DNA from: Chytridium lagenaria
Taxonomy: Eukaryota > Chytridiomycota > Chytridiomycetes > Chytridiales > Chytridiaceae
NCBI GenBank assembly: GCA_025449115.1
Contig: JAHLKC010000061.1
Span: 124,001-188,000 of the forward strand
Length of the DNA: 64,000 bases
Direction: 5' to 3'
In this document: positions 26,601-36,449 of the stretch, one piece after another
Layout of the letters: every line of letters begins with the position of its first letter
Numbering within the stretch: position 1 is the stretch's first letter
Notes under the pieces: generated by a model
Told to the model about the DNA's origin: nothing
Database searches by the model: none
The model's input: the letters and a program-made list of their open reading frames with translations, nothing else
Program-made: the position numbers and the translations under genes

Positions 26601-27786
26601 TTAAACAGACCTTGCAAATTCATCATGTGTTGAAGTGCATGGAGACGACTCTGTGGAAACCACTACTTTTGGAAAGATTACAAGTTTTTACTACCTGTCT
26701 TACAAGACTGTGGGACTTCTCTTAAATCGCCTCGGAAGTAACTACAGCGAAGATCCAGAGGAAGGCGATTTCCCACAGCTTTTAAGGGTTTTGACCGACT
26801 GCCCCGAATATTCTGAGTTGCCCGTTCGTCATAACGAGGACAAGTATAACTACGATTTTGAAAGGATTCTACGGTGCCTGTGGCTTCTGGATGGAAGCGC
26901 GGTGGTTTTGGCGGAATACCTGAATCAGTCAGTTACCTCAGTCCCCATGTAAAGGCATTTTTGTTAATGCAAGGACACTTTCTCGGTCAAGTCGTTACCT
27001 TGCGCCGATTACGCTACCGACACAACGTCTGTTCTTGATCAATCTTATCCGTATCATGCAAGCCATGATTGATGTGTGTGCAAGTCGTGGATACTTGAAA
27101 ACAACAAAAGGCGTCATGAGCTTGATGCAATGTATAAAGCAAGCTCGCTGGCCCTTCGATTCACCATTATTGAATTCTTCCGCATGTTTCTGAGGATATG
27201 TTGGAAACTCTTAGCGATGGCCGTGAGTCTGTAGTATCAAAAAGTTACTTGACCTCCCCTTGGATCAAGTCAAGAAAATCTTTTCCAAGGTTTCATCTCT
27301 CACCAGCAGTCAAGTGAACGAGATCTCTGAGGTGATTGCCAAACTTCCTAAGGCGGCTTTAAAGGTTGAAATCGAAAAGACGTCAGAGTATCAAGGCAAT
27401 TACGAGTTAATTTGCGGCAAAAGCTACGAGATCAAAGTCACTGCAAATAGGTCGACCATGAAGCCTACAGATGGTTTGAGGTGTTATTGCCCTAAATTCC
27501 CGAAGCTCAGCAGGAAAGCTGGTGGGCTTTTTGGGTGATACCAACGGTGACGAGCTACTGGCCATGAAGCGTGTTACCCTTCGTCATCAGGAGCCAAAAA
27601 CCGTTACGTGAAAAACACATGCAGACAACTCTGCAGTTTACGACACCCACATTACCGGGAGACTATGTCTACACAGTCTACTTCATAAGTGACGCCTATC
27701 GCGGTCTAGATGTAGGCCAATGTGCGGATGCGTGTGATCGAGAAGCTCTAATTTATTCCACGTTTTCCGGAAGCCATAGCCGATAA
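20661..27786 (+). CDS. Slh1/ASCC3-type tandem-cassette RNA helicase (ribosome quality control)
   Basis: Large gene with many short exons. It starts MERRLNPVED across two tiny exons (20661-20671, 20736-20752). Cassette 1 has Walker A APTGA|GKTD split by an intron near 22100-22147, DEVH at about 22535 and [17 protein letters not shown]. Its [20 protein letters not shown] separates Slh1/ASCC3 from Brr2. Cassette 2 has GAPTGSGKT near 25118, [15 protein letters not shown] and [13 protein letters not shown]. Sec63-like C-terminal parts follow ([14 protein letters not shown] region), ending [12 protein letters not shown]. Slh1 drives the RQT complex that splits collided ribosomes. At least ten frame breaks are needed, for example near 22455 and 22519. 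The last 34 nt overlap the 3' end of the convergent methyltransferase gene. Confidence 0.88.
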
Positions 27787-28952
27787 ACATTCACAGTTTC
27801 CCTGACAGTAATATCTCCAGGGTCTTCAGGAAACATAGCCGGAGCGTAGACTTCTTCAATTTTCTCACACTGAAAGCGGGAAGGGGCCTCGACGGCTAGC
27901 TTGAAGAATTTGAGATCGCGTTCCGCCCATTTTACTACATGATGTGTGAATAAAACAAATATGTTGCCCGTGCCGCGCTGAATGGTGTCTTTGCATGTTT
28001 TTAAAAGGTTGACGTGCTCCGTGTGGTTGAAGATAAGGTCTGTTAGAATGACGAGGTCGAACTTCTTCTTGCCCTCAGGAAGAAGGACATGATTTGGGAA
28101 AGGTCTTGGCCCCATTGATAGCCCTGATTATGGAATATTAGCAATGAAGTGTAGGTATGCAAAAGATTACGCACAATAGCGTGGAAGCTACCATCTGCTA
28201 CTCTGTCGGGAACGTTGTTCTCGCCATTTTCCGAATGATGTTAATAAGTTCTATAAATGGTAAAAAATGATATCATAAAAAGAATATCGAACCTGGATCC
28301 GGCCAGTCTGTTGAAACAACAACTTTTGCACCATTAATGGCGCAAATTAGTGAGGGCGCTGCAGCAGCGGCTCCTAACTCGAGAACGCTGGTTTAATTCA
28401 AAAAAAGAAAAAAAAGAAAAAAAAAGAGAATAAAAGGTAAGGACGTGAAATTTACATTTGCCATAAGAAAGCTACTAAAAAATCAAAAATCAAAATAAAA
28501 TAATAAAGGCAGGTTGCTATTATGGAAAATTGCCACGCACCATTTATCTCTACAGATATCCTTATTTCTATCAAAATGACGTGCCGCACCACACCAGCGT
28601 TCCAAAGGCAGTGAGCCCATAGACTTAAAAAAAAAAATATCAGTCGTCAGTATAAGCAAATTTCACTTAAAAGATACCTATGCTTTCCAGCGAGGTTGAG
28701 TTCTACAATCTTTGGAGTACCTGTAAGATACATCAGTGAGCCATTCCGGCATGGTGGAAGGGCCAAACCTTCTTGAACAAAGGCTTCCTCCCTCTCAAAA
28801 GTCTGGACGGTGCCCTGTGGTGTGGGAGGTCTAAAACCCTCAGGTTCCTTTATGCAATGATCAGAAATCAAAATTCTTCCAATATTATGGCTTACTATAA
28901 ACATATCCGGATTGAAAGCCTCAAGGTCATCATCGTCTTGTTGATCTGTCAT
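27753..28952 (-). CDS. Efm7-type eEF1A N-terminal/lysine methyltransferase
   Basis: From ATG 28952: an acidic N-terminus with [13 protein letters not shown] and [13 protein letters not shown], then [13 protein letters not shown]-binding motif [16 protein letters not shown] near 28370, the post-motif [10 protein letters not shown], and [16 protein letters not shown] with a C-terminal strand set ending [18 protein letters not shown]. Order and motifs match the family-16 methyltransferases Efm7/Nnt1, which modify the N-terminus and a lysine of eEF1A. Several introns carry long A/T runs (28400-28500). The stop lies inside the 3' end of the helicase gene on the other strand. Confidence 0.85.
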
Positions 28953-29044
28953 GGCTTGTCGAATCAAAAAAAAAAAAAAAAAAGAAAAATAAAGCATGCA
29001 TCGACCATTTTGTCAAGAGGAAGTCGCAGAGGACAGTGGAGCGA

Positions 29045-29808
29045 ATGGGAAGGCTGGAGATGCCCGAGGACGTCAAGTGGACGGCGTATATGCATCACGT
29101 TCAGCCTTTACTTCAAGAAGGCCCGTCTTGCGGGTTAGTTGCGCTCGAAATGGCCAGCGCTTACCTTGGGTCGTCAAAATTGGCATTGAAAGGCAGAGAC
29201 CTTCCGTATCTCCTTCAAATCGCACGAGCCAACGACTACACCCGCAAAGGCGAAATGTTCACAGCAGATCATCTCTCTACTCTCGCTTTAAATGTATACG
29301 GCATGAAATCCGAGGTCTTAACTTGGGATGAAGATCTCGATATTGCCTCACATCTTCATCACGGCGGGCTCTGTCTCTTAGCTTATGATAAAGATGTTGG
29401 TGCATTTACTACATCGTGATTTGAAACCGTGTAGGGAAACAACGAGCCGTGTCTAAAATCTGGGACGAAGGCGCATTGGGCTTTGATTAACGGTTTATTT
29501 GATGTTTAAAGGTTGGCTCTGACAGAAAAAGGGTATGTCGTAGCAAGGGCCCGAGATGGAACACCAACAACCTTGCTGACATAAAAAATGGTCCGGAAAT
29601 CCCAAGGTTAAGGACTGTGTTGTTGATGTGCCTGCATGGCCAGACGTTACGTCAATGCGTTTGGTCTGCGGCAAAACTACGGGAGAGCTGTATGAACTTA
29701 CTGCGTGTACAAGATAATTTAGATGCCGAGGAGTACATTTTCCCGCAACACGGCGATTTGCAGAACAGCTTGAGAGGGAAAGTCATCTTTCTATCTTCTG
29801 CTAACTAA
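29045..29808 (+). CDS. ACTMAP-like actin maturation protease (C19orf54 family)
   Basis: The N-terminal exon has the cysteine-protease motif PLLQEGPSCGLVALEMASAY (catalytic Cys inferred at SCGL), then DLPYLLQIARANDYTRKGEM. A later exon has SGTKAHWALINGL, where the His of the dyad is expected, and the end reads EEYIFPQHGDLQNSLRGKVI. This is the layout of the actin aminopeptidase that trims the acetylated N-terminal residue of actin. Introns near 29406-29443 and 29519-29536 fit. A frame change is needed near 29640-29700. An earlier ATG at 28996 is out of frame. Divergent from the Efm7-like gene with 92 bp between starts. Confidence 0.8.
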
Positions 29809-29999
29809 AAGCTCAAATATCAGCGACTGTACCCCTTCATTTCTGTCATTTTGCACCAACAACAGGCAGAGCTTGAGAGACTTAACTTAATAAAAGTAAT
29901 AATATGATATGTTGCCCAGCGTGCAGGCGACGATTCTATGGAATGTTTGAAGCCGGGGTGTCGTAAGACCCGGTCGAGTATTCCACAATCACCCATCCC

Positions 30000-30480
30000 T
30001 CCATAATTAGAGAAGAACTTATTGGTCATCAAGTCCGTCTCCTTTCCAACCAAGGAGGCGGTGGCAGACACCATTAACTGCGGTTGCTGCGGGTATCCAC
30101 AACGTATAGGTTTTCTTGTTGATTCTGTTGTAGCTTTGCTTCCATTCCACTTCTTTGGTAGGGGTCATCGGTTTAGGTGGTCAAGGAAAACGAGGTATGT
30201 CTTCCAGGATGTCGAGGAGATGGTCTATGCCATTGATACCAGGGTGGGCGTTTCGTTCCCATACTTCGGGTGGATCTTCTTCGATTACGTCGGGGATCGA
30301 TCTACACATCTACCCCAGAGATTCTATCGCGTGGCTCTGCTAAGGTCTGTGGTTCGTCCGTCCCTTGCCAGGCAACGCTGGCAGTCTTTGTAAGGGTGTC
30401 CAGGAAGGGTGCCTAGCCTCCAGCACAGCATTCTCCGGCGAGTTAATATACAAGACGCCATAGGTTTGATGGTCACGTGA
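30000..30480 (-). pseudogene. Old 5'-truncated relic of the same LINE family (ORF2 C-terminus)
   Basis: Minus-strand translation in broken frames gives TRRRMLCWRLGTLPGHPYKD then CQRC, then IPDVIEEDPPEVWERNAHPG and IDHLLDILEDIP. Further on comes WKQSYNRINKKTYTLW with HRLLGWKGDGLDDQ. The intact element at 30538-36227 has the same order: RRRMLLWRLGNLPGH, CRRC, IPEIVEGAKPHDWTPNEHPG, IDHLLDILDAIQ, and a tail with VWKDAAKAMNAVVG and LFGWRKSGEDDEN. The copy has stops and frame breaks and clear amino-acid divergence, so it is an older insertion placed directly downstream of the ACTMAP-like gene. Confidence 0.78.
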
Positions 30481-30520
30481 CTTTTACTATGGTGCAGTGT
30501 GTGGTTAAGCCAAAAACAAC

Positions 30521-30534
30521 TTTCCAACAGATTA

Positions 30535-30537
<3 letters not shown>
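30521..30537. repeat. Target-site duplication, left copy (17 bp)
   Basis: TTTCCAACAGATTATCT here is repeated exactly at 36228-36244, immediately outside the two ends of the LINE. The left copy abuts the T run that is the element's poly(A) tail on the other strand. Confidence 0.93.
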
Positions 30538-30565
<28 letters not shown>

Positions 30566-30889
30566 GTTTTTATAGTATTTATTTTGGGGGTAACATAAAA
30601 TTATTACAAATAATAAAGTTAAGAAAAACCAAAACAAAACCATCCCGTATAGCCCATTACAGGCAGGGCACTAGATAACCGGTACACTAATATAGATGTA
30701 GGGGGTAGGTGTTACAGACGTAGGGTAGAGGGAGGGGTGACGGCCTTGACTAGAGGGGGGATACAATATCGATAGTGGTTCCAGCGTTGCGGTATGGGAT
30801 GTGAACGGGAAACCCGACTATACAAGTAATGATCGTCCAACCATAATTAGGTGCGACATGAAACCCAGAGTGAAGGTATAGTATAAAAT

Positions 30890-30895
<6 letters not shown>

Positions 30896-30951
<56 letters not shown>
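30896..30951. repeat. 56-nt poly(A) homopolymer (poly(T) in LINE sense)
   Basis: An uninterrupted A run of 56 on the plus strand inside the 3' non-coding part of the LINE, about 330 bp in from the element's own tail. It is preceded by AATAAACAT-like sequence. It might mark a second, opposite-strand insertion, but no duplication flanking it was found. Confidence 0.9.
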
Positions 30952-30953
<2 letters not shown>

Positions 30954-31064
30954 AGGAGACCGGGAGGGACAGCTGATACCCGGCTCATAGTAAAACGCGG
31001 TCGCGGTCTGAGTCTATAATGGGTGACAGAGGAGGATGAGGTATGAAAGGATATTCTGATTCCT

Positions 31065-34000
31065 TTAAATATTCTCATCATCTTCCCCTGACTTCCTCCA
31101 CCCAAAAAGCTTGCCGACGACGGCGTTCATGGCCTTAGCCGCGTCCTTCCAGACGGGGGAGGCCTTCTGGTCGATAGCGTTGCATTTTGGCATTCCAGGC
31201 TGCCATGAGTGCGGGAGAGTCGTCTAATGGTTTCGGTGGGTATGTTTGTATGGCGTCTAATATGTCGAGCAGGTGGTCAATGTCGACTATCCCGGGGTGC
31301 TCGTTTGGGGTCCAGTCGTGTGGTTTGGCTCCTTCGACTATTTCGGGTATCCACAAGTACGCCCCGGAGCACTCGTTGGCATGCTGTCGGTTTACTTCGT
31401 TTGCTACGCCGATGGTGGTGAGGCATCGGCGGCATTCTCGATATGGTGGCCGGGTAAGTTACCCAGGCGCCATAGTAGCATGCGTCGTCGGTTGATTTTG
31501 GTTGTGATGGGGAGGCGAGCGGATAGTATAGCTGATGGTCTGTCCCTCATGTTGAAAGCGAGTGCGAGTTGTTGGTTCAGCTGCTTGTGATCTTTAACGG
31601 CAGCGTGGAGCGATAGTCTTCCGCCAGGCTAGGGATGGGAGGTGCGTTGTCTATCGGCGATATTTTGGAGCATCAGTGCATTTTCCCAAGAGTCGTAGGT
31701 GAGAGGGTGATGGTTGCGGCGGGTGTTCATTTTGTTCCAGAGAGGCGTTTCTTCGACTGGGTGGGTGAGGTTAACTTCTTCTTCAAGTGGGAATATGGAG
31801 GAGGAGAGAAACGAGAGGTCATCTTTGCGGTCCCGCCACCGGGCCCGTGTGCGAGTGGCGAGTAGATTGTTGCGTGTTGTGAGTAGTGGGAGGTTGGCGA
31901 GTCGGCGGATTGCTCTCTGTGATGTGCCTCCAGCCACGCCCAGGCCGGTACATAGGCTTTATATTGGAAGCTTTCTAGGATTTTATGGCGGTGTTGTCGT
32001 ATACGGTGAGTTGGAAGCCGTATTCTAGTACCGGTCTAATGAAGACCTTGTATCCCAGACCACGGTTTTGCCAGAGAAAACCTTTGCCGTTGAAACCGAG
32101 ACGTCGGAGTTCTGCCAGTTTGAGGTGAGCTTTGGTGAGTCGGTGTTGAACTTGTGCCATCATATCGAAGCCTTCTGATGTGAATATGAATCCTAGGTAT
32201 TTAAAGAACTCGGCGAATGTGACTGGTTGTCCGTAGAGTGTAAGGAGGGCTTTTTTCTTCGTTTGTGGCTTCCTCTGGTGGCAGTACCTCTGTTTTCTCC
32301 GGTGCGAAGCGGAAGTGTAGTGTAATGCTGGTGTTTGAGAGGAACTCTAGCATTTCAGCGAGGTTTTCAGCTGATTCGGCTAGTACGGCAATATCGTCGG
32401 CATATATCACTATCCTTGCCCCAAAGAGTATGACGATTCTCTTGTCATTGAGTCGATGAAAATGGCGTAGAGTATAGGGCTAAGTACAGATCCTTGGATG
32501 AGCCTCGAGCTAACCAATAGGCGGTGCTCATTCTTCCGTGATAAATGACTTTAGCCATACATCGGTCGAACATGCTCCGCAGTATGCTGATTATTGACAT
32601 TGTATATCCTCTTCGTTGTAGTTCTTCCCACAATAGGTCCCGGTCTACCGAGTCATAGGCGGCTTTGATATCCAGGAAGCATAGCCAGTGCCCTCCGCCT
32701 TTCTGTTGGAGTTAGCGATCAGAGCTTGTAGTACTGCTGCCTGGTCCGCGTGCCGCGTTTAGATCTGAACCCGCCCTGTGCTGGGTGGAGCCCGTTTCCA
32801 TGTGCGGGGTTGTCGAGGTGGGGGTGAATTAGTCTTTCGTACACTTTTCGGAGGACTTGTGAGAGAGAGATGGGCCGGTGTTTGTCGACCTCGTGTGGTT
32901 TGCCTTTGCCGACTTTAAATATGGGGTGGACTAACATAGTGTTCCATTCTGTGGGTGTGATGCCTACTTTTGCGATCATATCCGCAATGATGAGGAACCA
33001 CCCCGCCACGACGGATATGATCGTTTAAGAAGCTCTGAGCGGATTCCGTCTGATCCTGAAGCTTTTCCCGGTCGGTGTGCGTTTTATGGCTGCCATTATT
33101 TCGTTCTTGGTGTTTGTGTAAAGGGGCTGGCCGATGGGTTGGTATGTTCGCTAACGCCGGAGGATTTTCAGGTTGCGTTCGGGTCAGGGTCCGCAGATAC
33201 TTTCTGGAAATGGTTCCGGACCGCTTCTAACGTATCTACATGACCTTGCAGGTGAGATGCACATTGCCGTCGTTTCTGCGTCTTAAAGTCCCCGCCAGGA
33301 ATTTCGTCGCAGTTGCCGTTGGTAGGGTGTGTAATGTCTCTGTCCAATCTTCATATCCTTCTGTTTGCTTCTTTTTCATTGCTTTTTTCTTTGCCTTTTT
33401 GGCTTTTTGCCAGTCCGCCGTCTCAGTTCCTGATGAGGAGGGTGCCAGGTTGCGTGTTGTCCAGTTCAACTTGCAGGTCCTTGCGAACCCTGGCTAATTG
33501 GCGCACCTCCTCGTCCCAGGCCGAGCACGTCGCCGCTTTGAATTTTTTTATCTTCTTTTTTCCTATTATTTCTAATGCTAGTTCATCTATTGCTTTTTTC
33601 ATTACTCGAGTGCTGTATCGAGTTGTCGTACGCAGGTCTCATCAGATATTGGAAGCCCCTCTCTATGTCATCAGAGATCTGTCGTACAGCGAAACGAATG
33701 TTTGTAGCGACTGTGAGGTCCATTTCCTCGGCTCGAGCCTTATACGTTGCCAGCGTATTTGGTTCTAGTAGCTTTTCTAGTCGATACGAGTAGGCGTCGG
33801 GTGGTGCCATCTCCGGTGCCAGTGGTGGGGCTACCCTGACCGTCGCCCTATCGTTCGATGTAGTACGTCTACTGCTGCCGTTTGGTCGACGCTCATTTTG
33901 CTTGTGTGCTGTCTAATATCCGCTGTCACCGCCATCAGGTCTATGACGGAGGTGCGTCCACTGTTGTTGTATGTCCATTTGTTGATGTGAGCGCATGTTT

Positions 34001-34551
34001 GATGAATTGCATTCCGTGTTTGTCTAGCGTATTTAACAGTATGTTCCGGCGCCAAAGTGGGGAGAGTGCCGTGTCTCCAAACTTTGCCCCGAAACGTGTG
34101 TTAAAATCGCCGAGGATCAACATTGGGGTAGGTGTGTTCTTATATGTTGTATGTCTGTCGAGGGAAATAGGCTTTGGCGACTCTTGCGGGTTTGGTGGTT
34201 GGGTTGAGGTAGAAGACTCCGATGTTGATGGAATCTTTGAAACGGAACCACAAGTAATCTCCCTGAGTGTCGGTTTCAAGGAGTCGGAAGTCTTCGGCGG
34301 CAGTGGCTGTTGGGTGTCGCATTATTGCAATACCGCTTCTGCGTTTTCTTCCTGGGAGGGGAGTTAATCTGTGTTCTAGTACTAATAGTTCGTTATGAGG
34401 GTGAAAGGTTTGTCCTGGATTGCGAGTGTTTCTTGGATTGCGAGGAAGTGAAATTGTTTGGCTATGAGGAGTTCGCGGCATTCATGTATGGAGTTCGCCA
34501 TCCCCCTACGTTGAGAGATGCCGCGTGTATGGTGAGTAGGTTGTGGTTCAT
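31065..34551 (-). pseudogene. LINE ORF2: endonuclease and reverse transcriptase (frame-broken)
   Basis: Begins MNHNLLTIHAASLNVGG (endonuclease motif 1 Asn in LNVGG), then FHFLAIQET, later LILGDFNTRFG, all APE endonuclease motifs. The RT part has HRPISLSQVLRKVYERLIHP, GGFRSKRGTRT, and the catalytic MIYADDIAVLAES. The RT thumb region (LKLAELRRLGFNG, FIRPVLEYGFQL) follows, then RLANLPLLTTRNNLL, and a C-X2-C-X13-H-X3-C cluster beginning CRRC near 31430. The end is KLFGWRKSGEDDENI with TAA at 31065. The protein would be about 1,160 residues. At least eight frame changes are needed. It nicks target DNA and copies the element RNA in place. Confidence 0.85.
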
Positions 34552-34869
34552 TTGTGGTCGGGGCCTTTCTGCCCATTATTGTTTGTTGTTGTTGTGATAG
34601 CTCTTAGTTCTTCGCGGTATTGGTTGCGATGTTCTGCAGGTAGTCGAAGGAGGTATTGCAAGACGATGGCCACGTCCGAAGTGTGCGCCGCTTCTCGTGT
34701 AAGACTCTTTATGACGAATTTCATGTGTGTTTCTTTGGTCGTGCTGGGGTGGGGTGTGAAACCGTCATCGGTGAGTATCTTAATGTTTGCGGCTTTGAAG
34801 TATTTAGTTAACGTTTCAGCCTCGTTTTCTTTGGTGTTATAAAGTAGGAATTCCGTCTGTCTGCCATCT

Positions 34870-36052
34870 CTACGTACTGCAGCGATCGTGCGGGGGCTGA
34901 TTTTTTGCGGCACGGGCGGCAGTTGTGCGGGCTTCAGATGGTGTCATATTGGTTATGTTCTCTACTCGTATGGAGGTAAGGCTTGCCACTCGGTCTTTTA
35001 ATACTTCGTTCTTGATATCGTCTATATTTTCAATGTGTAGGGGTGCGCGTGTGGCAGCCGCTGTGCGTCTTCCCAGGAAGGTGTTGGTGAGAGGGTTGCG
35101 GCGGGTGGTCAACATCTTCTGATACGCGGCGGCTTGCTCTTCTTCGGCTAGTTTGGCTATATCGTGCAGTGCTTGCGTTACCTTCGTTGTGGGTCTGCGA
35201 GTGGCAACGTTAGCGTATGATCTATCATTCTTGCGGAAAGTTCCATCGGCGGTATGTGCGTTGGCGGACGTCACCTGTGCCTGTTGGAGGTCGTGGGCAA
35301 TTTGATTAAACGCTCTAGTGAGTTGTTGAATATGATCCTCAAGACCTTTGCTGTAGGTTTGTTGTGCTTGAATCGTGATTTGTACTTCTTTAAAGTTTAA
35401 CTTTTCTTCGGTATTTTGAAGGAGGGCTGCAATTCTTGATGTTGCCTTGTGGTTGGCGGCCTCAAGGTTCATTTTAGCTGTTGGCGCCCGTCTTTTCGTT
35501 ATCGTGGAGAATAAACGTTGAAAGATGTTCTTAAGTTGTGTAGTGTTTCCCGTCTTGGACTGTCCCGTGCATAATAGCCATAGGTAAGTAGCGTCCAGAC
35601 GTCCCGGACATGGTATGTCCTTGTCCATGTCCGATTTCTGTGTAGTAGTGCATTTTGCTCTTCCATCCGATCCGAATTCTTCCCAAGGGTGTGTGAACTT
35701 CCTTTGCAGTGTGGGCATTGTACTAAAGGTCCCATCATGCTCAACAGTTTGTTGAGTATTCTCGGTGTGATGTGGGTAGGTGGCAGTTGAGTGACTCGTT
35801 GTTTGAGGTCATTGGGGTTGTGTGCGGCTCCAATGTTTTCGAGTATTTCTGTTCTCTCCTTGTTGCATCCGAGTGAACGCTCGCAGGTACTTCCGCTAGT
35901 CCTACGAGTCGTCCACCCACAAATTGAAGTGTGTGCCACTCCTCTGGGTGCGGGGTGGTGGGGGGGAGTGGGTTGATTACCTCATCCATCTCTGCATCCT
36001 GTGTTTCTTCCTCATCGACTGTGATGTTAACGTTTTCTATCGTTTTCCTCAT
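34870..36052 (-). pseudogene. LINE ORF1: gag-like RNA-binding protein (frame-broken)
   Basis: Starts MRKTIENVNITVDEEETQ at 36052 and continues through two frame changes to a long coiled region (ATSRIAALLQNTEEKLNFKE, then a Q-rich helix with GLEDHIQQLTRAFNQIA) and a basic C-terminus. A possible zinc knuckle entry CPHCKG lies near 35730. ORF1 proteins of LINEs bind the element RNA into particles; function is inferred from position and composition. Confidence 0.7.
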
Positions 36053-36227
36053 TCAAGATGCCGTCGACTGTCCGCACTGTGGGCCGACTTGAGGATCTTG
36101 GTTTGGGCTTTAGGTATGTCCTTTCATTTGATATCGATCGTTTGGTGGCGACCGTCATCATCTTTGTTCTTGTCTGCACGAGGGACAGACCGAACAGGTC
36201 CCGACGTTTTTTCCATCGGACAGAGTT

Positions 36228-36244
36228 TTTCCAACAGATTATCT
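36228..36244. repeat. Target-site duplication, right copy (17 bp)
   Basis: Exact copy of 30521-30537 directly beyond the 5' end of the LINE. Confidence 0.93.
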
Positions 36245-36449
36245 ATGGTCAAGTGGTAATGCGGGGGATTCGATTGGATTTGGGCGTGGTTCGATTCTGG
36301 CTAAGGAGCTTCGAAGCGATTTTTTACATGATTTTTTACTGGATACATGTTCACTTTGGAGGTCCCTCATTTTAAACATTTACTTGCTCTAGCACAATTT
36401 CGTTGTTGGTGGCGAAGCCTATGAAAACTTTTTAATGGAATCTGGCATG

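Larger units (their letters stand above)
30538..36227 (-). mobile_element. Nearly full-length non-LTR retrotransposon (LINE) with two ORFs
   Basis: The element is 5,690 bp, transcribed from the minus strand, with a poly(A) tail seen as a T run (to 30565) and exact 17-bp target-site duplications outside. Sense order: 5' leader (36227-36053), ORF1 (36052-34870), ORF2 with APE-type endonuclease, reverse transcriptase (YADD box near 32390-32410) and a C-terminal CCHC (31065-34551), then a 500-nt 3' leader containing a 56-nt homopolymer. No RNase H domain is seen after the RT. The layout fits the fungal L1/Tad-like group, but the clade cannot be fixed without a tree. Frame breaks in both ORFs mean this copy is inactive as written, or carries the same sequencing errors as the genes. 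Confidence 0.92.

Noticed and set aside
20661..27786. Helicase gene as a pseudogene or as Brr2
   Set aside because: Frame breaks are of the same single-base type as in all neighbours, and conserved motifs remain throughout. The [18 protein letters not shown] block and the N-terminal features match Slh1/ASCC3 better than Brr2.
30896..30951. Poly(A) run as telomere or assembly end
   Set aside because: It is a pure A run without a telomeric unit and lies inside the LINE.
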